From an uncultured Duncaniella sp. (lineage in GTDB: Bacteria; Bacteroidota; Bacteroidia; Bacteroidales; Muribaculaceae): 42,315 nt of DNA. Positions 6,702 through 13,911 of the stretch are shown in pieces. The position numbers were made by a program, and so were the translations under genes. Under the pieces are notes generated by a model, which was not told the DNA's origin, ran no database searches, and saw only the letters and a list, made by a program, of their open reading frames with translations. Each line of letters opens with the position of its first letter. The stretch's first letter is position 1. The stretch covers positions 1 through 42,315 of the forward strand of contig CAJUGS010000030.1 of assembly GCA_910586305.1 (NCBI GenBank), in the 5' to 3' direction.

Positions 6702-8618
6702 ATGACGCTACGCTATATCTTGGGCCCCATAGCACTTGTTTTAGTCTCGATTTCTCTTGTGTGTTGCACGGAGCGGACTCTCCCTGTGCTTGCCGAGGCT
6801 GATGCCGTGATGGAGAGCCGTCCCGATTCCGCCCTTGCCATTCTCGAGGGTGTCGATACTGCTGCTCTCGACCGTGAATCCGACAAGGCTCTGTATGCTC
6901 TTCTTATGACACAGGCCATGGTGAAAACCGATCGACCTATAGAGTCGGATTCTCTCATATGCGTGGCCCGTGACTATTTCTCGGAGCACGGCCGTGAGTT
7001 TGACCGGATGAGAGCATATTTCTATCACGGTTATATCCTTGTCATGGGCAATAGCAATAGCTATGCGCAGGCTATAGAGTGTGCCATACCGGCCTATGAC
7101 ATATCCTTGTCGCTTGACGATGACTATTGGCGGGCCAAGTGTGCCGAACTACTCGCCGATATTTATTCCAACAGTTACCATTATGAGGAGGCTCTTGAAT
7201 ACCGTCGGGAGGCGGCAGACTATTATAATAGAGCCGGAAAAATTGCCAACCACAGGTATTCTCTGGCCGATGTGGCCATACACATTGGTGAACTCGGGCA
7301 ATGTGACAATGCGATAAATTTGCTTGACAGTGTCAGAGGTCTGGCTGCAAATGAGCCGACTGACAGTGTTATGATGGGTTTCTGTGATTCCTCCATTCTT
7401 GAATATCTGAAGTTAACGGGCCAAAATGAAAAAGCCTATAAAGTGGCAAAGGAATTGTATAATAACAGAGCTTATCCGCTTAACGTTAATGATTATGCCA
7501 ATCTGTATAGTACTTTCTATGTAAGTGGTGATACTGTCTTGTCAGAGATGTGTCTTGAAGCAGCTGATTCTATGGCTACCAATTCATTGGGGAATCTCTC
7601 AGTATTCCTCAATCAGGTTGATGTTTTATATTCTCAAGGTCATTATAAAGAGGCTATTGCTAAGACTGACAGTCTTCTTAGAATACAGAGCAGAGCAGTC
7701 GGCGAACTTTTAAAAGAGTCGGTTATGGTCTCTCGCGGGGACTATTTTAGCGAGAAGGCAAGCGAGGCGCAAACAAGGAATCGTATTCTTATACTCATTG
7801 TTGCCACAATAAGCATACTGGGTCTTGTGATAATTGTATGTACAATCATTTTGTCAAGAAGCAAATTAGAAGCAAAGGAGGCACAGATAGGTCAGAAAAT
7901 TGCAGAGACGGAATCTCTATCAAGTATCATTATGCTGAAACAGGAAGAATTGTCGAAGCTTAACGGCATGATAAGTGATAACTCGAGAAAAATTCAGATT
8001 GCCGAAGATAGTATAAGAAAGTTGCAGGAAGATAGAGAATTGTGTCAGACTATTTTATCGGACAAGAATAATGATATTGAGTCAAAGCAACGTTTGCTTG
8101 AATCTCTTAATGAGCAAATTGCACGTTTCGATGCAGAAATCATCACCCGAAGGGAGTCTGTATCACGTCTTGAGGCTAATATAAAGTGTTATGAGGAATC
8201 CCAGATTGGTATGAAAGCAGTCATTGCCAATCTTTACAGAGACCAATGGAAGCTGATGGATACACTTTTCAAGGAATTTGATGGTCTGAAAGATTCTGAC
8301 TGCTCCAAGGCAATGGTTTTCAAAAAAGTCAGTGATATTCTCAAAAAAACAAAAGATCCAGATACGCTCGAAACAATCGAGAGGTCGGTCAATGAATATC
8401 TGGATAATGTTCTTGTCAGAATCAAAGAGACTCTTCCCAACCTTAGGACGTCTGACATCTATATGTTGGCGTTGCTTTATGCCGGTTTCTCACCAAAGGC
8501 TGTTTCACATATTCTTGGAAAGGATTTAAAGTATATTTATAATAGACGATTGCGCATTATCGGTAGTCTTGGTGATAAATGTCCAGACGGGGATTTTCAT
8601 ATATCACTTCTTAAATAG
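6702..8618 (+). CDS. TPR-transmembrane-coiled-coil regulator, copy 2
   Basis: The 638-residue paralogue has the same N-terminus as the gene at 4198 up to GKIANHRYSLAD (about residue 190). The remaining periplasmic repeats are different, followed by a membrane span near 361-383 (ILILIVATISILGLVIIV). A much longer coiled coil follows (about 385-510), and the C-terminal segment LLYAGFSPKAVSHILGKDL near 590-610 is more HTH-like than in copy 1. It precedes two outer-membrane barrels, with roughly 300 bp between, and may regulate them. The 3' two thirds are AT-richer than the shared 5' part, so the gene looks like a host-like 5' piece joined to a foreign 3' piece. Confidence 0.82.
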   Translation: MTLRYILGPIALVLVSISLVCCTERTLPVLAEADAVMESRPDSALAILEGVDTAALDRESDKALYALLMTQAMVKTDRPIESDSLICVARDYFSEHGREFDRMRAYFYHGYILVMGNSNSYAQAIECAIPAYDISLSLDDDYWRAKCAELLADIYSNSYHYEEALEYRREAADYYNRAGKIANHRYSLADVAIHIGELGQCDNAINLLDSVRGLAANEPTDSVMMGFCDSSILEYLKLTGQNEKAYKVAKELYNNRAYPLNVNDYANLYSTFYVSGDTVLSEMCLEAADSMATNSLGNLSVFLNQVDVLYSQGHYKEAIAKTDSLLRIQSRAVGELLKESVMVSRGDYFSEKASEAQTRNRILILIVATISILGLVIIVCTIILSRSKLEAKEAQIGQKIAETESLSSIIMLKQEELSKLNGMISDNSRKIQIAEDSIRKLQEDRELCQTILSDKNNDIESKQRLLESLNEQIARFDAEIITRRESVSRLEANIKCYEESQIGMKAVIANLYRDQWKLMDTLFKEFDGLKDSDCSKAMVFKKVSDILKKTKDPDTLETIERSVNEYLDNVLVRIKETLPNLRTSDIYMLALLYAGFSPKAVSHILGKDLKYIYNRRLRIIGSLGDKCPDGDFHISLLK

Positions 8619-8924
8619 GGTTCGGCAGGTTGTCATGGCTGAGTGTGAGTGTCGTTATCGGTGAGGAATTGGAAGGTGTTTTATGACAAAATATGTCATT
8701 TTATGCCATTGATCTTATACGGACTGGTATAAGGTAGTCGGCTGGAAATTAGCTTGTTGAGTCGGTAGTTGATGCAGTGGTGAAAAATTGGATTTTCATC
8801 ACTTTTTAAATTGTTGATATATAGGCAGTTATAAGATGGAGTGATGACAATTTTCTTTGTGGTAAATTAGGAGAATATGATTCTTTAATTTAACTTTGAA
8901 CTTTATAAACCAAACATAACTAAT
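8619..8924. other. Intergenic region with promoter for the barrel genes
   Basis: AT-rich, no gene seen. An inverted repeat (ATGACA-AAATA-TGTCAT, 8683-8699) followed by TTTTA may be a weak terminator or operator. TAACTTTG at 8891-8898 fits the -7 consensus and lies 26 bp before the ATG at 8925. No clear -33 box was found at the normal spacing. Confidence 0.5.
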
Positions 8925-11063
8925 ATGAAAAGTAATATGTTTTTTCATAAAATTATCGTGTCGATTATTTTTGCATTAGCAATTCTTGTCCCTTTTAATG
9001 CGAGTGCAAGTGGTGAGTGGCTTTCGGGTGATTCACTTGCCATAGACACCCTTAACCTCGGCGAGGTGCAAATAACGGCCTCGACTGTGAAACGCGAGGG
9101 AATGAAGGAGTCGTATATGGTGACGAAAGCTATGAGGGAAGGTACACATGAGGCGAGCGAATTGCTCGCACGTCTCAACGGTATTCACTATAATTATGCG
9201 AGCAAAGAGGTGAAATATCTCGGTTCGAACAACATTGTCATTCTTGTGGATAGTGTGCCTAAGGATGCGTCCTACATAAAACGCTTGTCGCCAAAACGCT
9301 TTGACCGCATAGATGTTATCAGCAATCCCACCGGTAAGTATGCGGGATATGATGCGGTGATAAATTTTCACACACGGCCCACTTATCAAGGTTACGAGTT
9401 CAGTGCATACACCCAGCAGGCAATTACGCCAGGGGACAACAATGGCAAGGGAAAGCACTACAGAAAAAGTAACAATGGAGTTGATTTCACGTTCACAAAG
9501 GAAAAACTGACATTTTCAGTGGCTCCGAGTTTTACTTATGGAAACAACAACACTTCTTCTGAATACATAAAGGATTTCCCTTTGAACGGATGGAAGGAAT
9601 ATACCCGGGCGAGAGAGAAGTCTGATCCGTCAAACCGACTCAGACAAAGTCAGTTTGCTAATAATTTCTGGACTGATTACAGGATAAATGACAATCATTC
9701 ATTATCGTTTAGCTGGTATATAGGCGTGAACTCATCACGGACGCGTGAAAGGCAAAACATTGTGATGGAAAACACAATGACCGGATTGACAACGGATGTG
9801 GATTATAGTTCCGATAACCGTACGCGGTCTTATCTGGAGAATAATTTCGGACTATATTACCGTGGAACCGCCAAGGGGTGGAATGTCAATGTTTCAGCGT
9901 CGTATACTACAGTCGCTTTTAATACGTTATCGTCGGTTATCCGTTCGGATGGCTATTCGCTGAATGATCCGAGACACACCAATATGGGCTATCTATGGAC
10001 GGGAGCCGATGTGGAGCGGGGACTATGTGACAGGTGGGTGATCGGAGCCTCGGATTATGTGGCCTGCATCGACAGGAAGCAGACACGTCTACACACAGAC
10101 ACCAAGTTGTCGGACAACTCGGTGATAGACAATAATTTCTATGTCTATGCCGGCTTTTACCCCAGTGACCGGCTTTCGGCGATGGTTTATGCCGGTAGCA
10201 GGGTGTATCATAATTCCACAGGCGCTGTATCCAAGACAGACGTGATGCCACGCGTTACAGCGCATCTCACATATCGACCCTCGAGTAAATTCATGACACG
10301 TCTCAGTTACTATTATTTCCCGTCGCTTCCCTCGATAGACAATATCGCTGACTATGGATATTATACAGATTCGCTGATATATCAGTCGGGCAATCCGGAG
10401 CTATCCGGGCCGAGAGTCAATCAGGTGGATTTGCTTCTGAATTTTTTCAATTCACTGAACATACAGGCAAAGTATAGACGCGGGGCGAATGATATCTACA
10501 ATATAGCCGGGGCGGGATATAGAGATGATGCGGCCTTTGTGCACAATAAATATGAAAACGGAACAAGTGATACGTGGAAGTTCAGCATCGACTATAACCA
10601 AAAGATTGCTAAGTGTATTGATGTGTCTGTAAGTGCCAATGTAATGGGTGTCAGGGCCGAATATAATGGTATGCAAAACAGGAAATGGCTTCCGGAGGGA
10701 TCTCTGATGCTTTCATATTACAATCCGAGATATGAATTCCGAGCTGTAGCCGGATATGAACTGACTCGCGAACTGACTGTGGAGCCTCAGACTGTAAGCC
10801 ATGGAATGACTGACGGGTTCTCGTTATATGTGGAAAAATATCTGTGCAAGGGGAATCTATCGCTGAATCTCATGTATTTCCCTCCTCTTCACATCACCGA
10901 TGGAGAAATCAAAAGACGCTTTGTGTCTCCGGCAATGAATTCGATGTACAGGAGTAACAATCAGTTCAGATCTAACAATATGTTGTGGATAGGCGCGACG
11001 ATTCATCTGAACGGTGGAAACCGTGTAAACAAGGTCAACCTCAACAAATATACACTCAACTGA
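8925..11063 (+). CDS. TonB-type outer-membrane beta-barrel protein 1
   Basis: The 712-residue product has a signal peptide (about residues 1-29), then DTLNLGEVQITAS, the usual entry to a TonB plug. The plug-like region runs to about residue 150 (ELLARLNGIHYNY, then RIDVISNPTGKYAGYDAVI), and a long region of barrel strands follows. The N-terminal carboxypeptidase-like domain of SusC proteins is absent and no SusD follows. This favours the 'outer membrane beta-barrel family' (PF14905-like) rather than a glycan importer. The gene is followed after 27 bp by a second, related barrel gene. Its substrate cannot be told from the sequence. Base composition is more AT-rich than in flanking housekeeping genes. 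Confidence 0.82.
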   Translation: MKSNMFFHKIIVSIIFALAILVPFNASASGEWLSGDSLAIDTLNLGEVQITASTVKREGMKESYMVTKAMREGTHEASELLARLNGIHYNYASKEVKYLGSNNIVILVDSVPKDASYIKRLSPKRFDRIDVISNPTGKYAGYDAVINFHTRPTYQGYEFSAYTQQAITPGDNNGKGKHYRKSNNGVDFTFTKEKLTFSVAPSFTYGNNNTSSEYIKDFPLNGWKEYTRAREKSDPSNRLRQSQFANNFWTDYRINDNHSLSFSWYIGVNSSRTRERQNIVMENTMTGLTTDVDYSSDNRTRSYLENNFGLYYRGTAKGWNVNVSASYTTVAFNTLSSVIRSDGYSLNDPRHTNMGYLWTGADVERGLCDRWVIGASDYVACIDRKQTRLHTDTKLSDNSVIDNNFYVYAGFYPSDRLSAMVYAGSRVYHNSTGAVSKTDVMPRVTAHLTYRPSSKFMTRLSYYYFPSLPSIDNIADYGYYTDSLIYQSGNPELSGPRVNQVDLLLNFFNSLNIQAKYRRGANDIYNIAGAGYRDDAAFVHNKYENGTSDTWKFSIDYNQKIAKCIDVSVSANVMGVRAEYNGMQNRKWLPEGSLMLSYYNPRYEFRAVAGYELTRELTVEPQTVSHGMTDGFSLYVEKYLCKGNLSLNLMYFPPLHITDGEIKRRFVSPAMNSMYRSNNQFRSNNMLWIGATIHLNGGNRVNKVNLNKYTLN

Positions 11064-11090
11064 TACTTTATAGGAAGGATTTGTGGAAAT

Positions 11091-13223
11091 ATGAAACACA
11101 TTCGAATCAGTATGAAAGATAGTTTACTGTATCTGTCATTAGTTTTTTCTATGGTTGTTGCACTGCCGTTAGAGTGCGTGTCGCAGAATCATGAAGGTGA
11201 TGCTGCCAACGATACCATTTCGCTTAAGGAGGTGGTGGTGAAAGCGTCACGACCAATCTCTGAAATGGATGGCGAAGGAATGGTGACGACCGTGGCGGGG
11301 ACAGTGCTTCAGTCGTTGGGCTCAGCACGTGATGTTCTTGGATATATTCCCGGAGTCATCACAAGCAACGGCTCGGTCGAGGTGTTTGGCAAGGGGGCCA
11401 CCCTAATCTATATCAATGGACGCAAGGTGTTGAACGCGGGTGATATAGACCGTCTGCGCTCTGAAAGGATCAAGTCCATCAAGGTTATTACAAACCCGGG
11501 CGCGAGATATGACTCGTCGGTAGGGGCTATAATACGCATATCCACTTTCCGTGAATACGGGGAGGGTTTTGCTCTTGACACCAAGACTACCCTTGGGTAC
11601 AGGGACTATCTGCAGGGCAAGGAGACTTTGTGGATGAACTACCGCACCGGCGGGCTTGATGTGTTCGGCACGCTCGAGTATTCCAACAACCGCCAGAAGG
11701 GTCATAGCCGGAACGAGCAGAACACGTGGGGGCAGAATCCCTCGGGGACGTATCTGTCAATGAAGGCCAAGTCGCGCTCGCAACTGTATTACGGCCAGGC
11801 CGGTTTCAATTATATCACTGCCGACAACCATTCGTTCGGAATGTATTATACCATGGCCCACAAGCCTACGAAGAGCGATGTCGACAGCCGGTCGTCTATA
11901 TTCACTGCTAACAATCCCGAGACGTCGACATCCATGTCGCAGCACAAGTCGGTGAGATATAACGAGCATCTTGTTGACGGTTATTATTCGGGTACCTGGG
12001 GTGACTGGAGTGCCGACATCACTTTCGACCTGTTGTGGAAGAACAACCATGAAGACCAGTATGGCAGGGAGATTTCGGACCGCGGAGAGCAATTGATAGA
12101 TATATATGACAGGTATACGGGCCGATTGCTGGCCGGTGAGATCAATCTTGGACGCAAGTTCTGGAAGGGGTCTGTGAATCTCGGTGTGTCGTATTCCAAC
12201 AGCCGTCGCGCGGAGGAGATCTTTAATCCGCAGCAGATAATAGAGGACAATGACGATCATGTCGCGGAGGACAATGCCGGTGTATATGCCGAGCTTAACC
12301 AGACTTTCGGCAGGCTGATGATGAGAGCCGGCTTGCGTTACGAGCATATAGACAGCCGTTACTATGCCTATGGTGTGAAGCGTGACGACCAGTCACGCAA
12401 ATATGACGAGGTTCTCCCGTCGCTGTCGTTTACTTTTCCTGTGCGTAGGACGATGTTTCAGCTCGGTTATACAAGGAGTTACAACCGACCTCTTTACGAG
12501 CAGCTCAGTTCGACGATATCGTATGTGAACCAGAATCTGTATGAGAGCGGTAATCCGCATCTGAGGAGTTCCTATTCGGAGAATGTGTCGCTCAATTTCC
12601 GTTGGAACTGGCTCATGGTGATGGCCGGATATAATTATATCTCCGACATTATTATCACCGAGGCTTCGGCTTATGAGGGTAATGCTGACATAACGCTTCT
12701 CAAGAAGGAGAATTCAAGCCGTCCGCTGCACAGGGTGCAGGTCATGGCGTCGGTGATGCCCGGGTTTATCAAGGATGTGTATTACCCTGTTGTCTCGGCG
12801 GGAGTTGTGGCCCAGTCATACAAGATGGCTTATCGTGGCAGTGTCATCAATATGAACAGGCCGATGGGGATAGTTCGTTTCAACAATATCTTCAAGTTGC
12901 CTGATAACTATATGCTCAGATGTGACATGAGCTGGCGAGGCAGGGGCGACGGCGAGAATAATGCCATGTCGGCTGTGTGGCAGGTGAATGTGAGCGCTCA
13001 GAAGGTTTTTGACGCTCACTGGGATGTGAAGCTGTCGGTGAACGATGTGTTCAATACTGCGCGAAAGAATAAATTCAAGATCTATAGCGAGGCTCACGAC
13101 GTTGTATTGTCGAAATATGTTAGGTCGAGACTTTTTGAGGTCACTGTAGGCTATAAGTTCAATGTCCCCAAGTCGAAGTATAAGGGCAAGGGTGCTGCTG
13201 AGACTGAGAAAGAACGACTTTGA
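11091..13223 (+). CDS. TonB-type outer-membrane beta-barrel protein 2
   Basis: The 710-residue paralogue of the preceding gene has a signal peptide (start at 11091, or at the ATG at 11112 giving MKDSLLYLSLVFSM). DTISLKEVVVKASRP is the plug entry, the plug includes GVITSNGSVEVFGKGATLIY and KVITNPGARYDSSVGA, and barrel strands run to the C-terminus. There is no carboxypeptidase-like extension and no SusD partner. It is probably co-transcribed with the gene at 8925. Its first roughly 295 bp are the source of, or share origin with, the broken copy at 6225-6507. It is followed within 21 bp by a fragment of a C39 peptidase start. Confidence 0.84.
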   Translation: MKHIRISMKDSLLYLSLVFSMVVALPLECVSQNHEGDAANDTISLKEVVVKASRPISEMDGEGMVTTVAGTVLQSLGSARDVLGYIPGVITSNGSVEVFGKGATLIYINGRKVLNAGDIDRLRSERIKSIKVITNPGARYDSSVGAIIRISTFREYGEGFALDTKTTLGYRDYLQGKETLWMNYRTGGLDVFGTLEYSNNRQKGHSRNEQNTWGQNPSGTYLSMKAKSRSQLYYGQAGFNYITADNHSFGMYYTMAHKPTKSDVDSRSSIFTANNPETSTSMSQHKSVRYNEHLVDGYYSGTWGDWSADITFDLLWKNNHEDQYGREISDRGEQLIDIYDRYTGRLLAGEINLGRKFWKGSVNLGVSYSNSRRAEEIFNPQQIIEDNDDHVAEDNAGVYAELNQTFGRLMMRAGLRYEHIDSRYYAYGVKRDDQSRKYDEVLPSLSFTFPVRRTMFQLGYTRSYNRPLYEQLSSTISYVNQNLYESGNPHLRSSYSENVSLNFRWNWLMVMAGYNYISDIIITEASAYEGNADITLLKKENSSRPLHRVQVMASVMPGFIKDVYYPVVSAGVVAQSYKMAYRGSVINMNRPMGIVRFNNIFKLPDNYMLRCDMSWRGRGDGENNAMSAVWQVNVSAQKVFDAHWDVKLSVNDVFNTARKNKFKIYSEAHDVVLSKYVRSRLFEVTVGYKFNVPKSKYKGKGAAETEKERL

Positions 13224-13243
13224 CCATATTGTTGTGTAGGAGC

Positions 13244-13300
13244 ATGGCTAAATTCAGATACATTCGCCAGCGTGATACCATGCAGTGTGGAGCTGCCTGT
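13244..13300 (+). pseudogene. N-terminal remnant of a C39 peptidase / bacteriocin-type exporter
   Basis: The frame from the ATG at 13244 reads MAKFRYIRQRDTMQCGAAC. This fits the start of C39 peptidase domains (QxDxxxCGxxC), with the oxyanion Gln and the nucleophilic Cys in place. C39 domains normally form the N-terminus of ABC exporters that cut double-glycine leaders from peptides. After the second Cys the frame runs directly into the duplicated 3' end of the DUF5723 gene, read out of frame, and stops at 13411. The rest of the enzyme is gone. A TGTAGGAGC stretch upstream could be its old ribosome binding site. The identification rests on about 19 residues. Confidence 0.6.
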
Positions 13301-13528
13301 CGGTCCCAGCCTCGGATGGCTCATCAACACGAATATGAATGTCAACTTCGGTCTGAACTTCCCGTTCTGACTCTCCCGCACCTCCCTGCCCGCGGTTGCG
13401 GGGAGGTGTGAATGAGATAGAATTTTCCATATCAAAAACGGTCTGTCAAAGCCCTCCCGGCAGTGACAGACCGTTTTTGATGTGTAGGCAAGCCGGCAAC
13501 TCGAGGCTGACGCTGTTGATAGTGCAAA
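13300..13528. repeat. Direct repeat, right copy (3' end of DUF5723 gene plus flank)
   Basis: Matches 3758-4067 with one 81-bp internal deletion between TCAAC pentamers. It includes the last codons, stop and hairpin of the DUF5723 gene, an inverted repeat, and the 50-bp GATGTGTAGGCAAGCC element (13479-13528). The homology ends in GTGCAAA. It marks the right edge of the accessory island. Confidence 0.9.
13431..13481. terminator. Perfect 18-bp inverted repeat, possible bidirectional terminator
   Basis: ATCAAAAACGGTCTGTCA pairs fully with TGACAGACCGTTTTTGAT across a 15-nt loop. The A-run on the left and T-run on the right allow termination on both strands. In the left copy (3970-4020) the right arm has three substitutions (TGACGGGCTG), so that stem is imperfect. 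Confidence 0.6.
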
Positions 13529-13670
13529 AAATATATTGGTAAACAGGCTTAAAAGTTTGAAGTATAGTCGGTTTTTCTGGTTTCTGCCATTGCGATTTTC
13601 TTCTTATCCGGCAAAAAAATTAGTATCTGTATGAAATCGATATTATGTAGGGGACGGTGACTGACATAGT

Positions 13671-13754
13671 GGGGCTTCGGGCCGCGGCAAGTCCACCTAT
13701 ATATATTATGCCGTGCAGTATCGCATGGTGAAGACAGCCGTCAAACCAATGTGA
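13671..13754 (+). pseudogene. Possible ABC-ATPase Walker A remnant
   Basis: One frame reads GASGRGKSTYIYYAVQ and ends at a TGA at 13752. GASGRGKST fits the ABC transporter Walker A (GxSGxGKST). The bases just before read IVG in the neighbouring frame (ATA GTG GGG), as in the usual IVGxSGxGKST, which would need one lost G. Sequence after the motif does not look like an ATPase. Together with the C39 remnant 370 bp upstream it may be the other end of the same deleted exporter gene. The evidence is short and could be chance. Confidence 0.35.
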
Positions 13755-13790
13755 TGAGATGAAAAAAACGGAGAGTTTTCTGTCATTTGT

Positions 13791-13821
13791 TTTGTTGTTT
13801 TATGATTTTTCTGTAACTTTG
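13791..13821 (+). promoter_or_regulatory. gdhA promoter
   Basis: TTTG (13791-13794), 19 bp, then TAACTTTG (13814-13821) gives a full Bacteroidetes-type promoter, 90 bp upstream of the gdhA start codon. Confidence 0.75.
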
Positions 13822-13911
13822 TCGCGAATTTAGTGGAGAAGCTGACAAAAAGCTTGTTTCTCTGCTGCGAGAGATGAAAACAATATATTTCCATAAAATA
13901 CAATACAAGGT

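Larger units (their letters stand above)
6506..7246. repeat. Long direct repeat, copy 2 (promoter plus 5' part of TPR gene)
   Basis: Same unit as 4018-4742, offset 2488 and then 2504 after a 16-bp tandem duplication. The first coding mismatch between the two TPR genes falls at 7247 (against 4743). Confidence 0.9.

Noticed and set aside
8925..13223. SusC/SusD-type glycan import locus
   Set aside because: Both barrels lack the carboxypeptidase-like N-terminal domain and no SusD lipoprotein follows, so a standard PUL is not supported.
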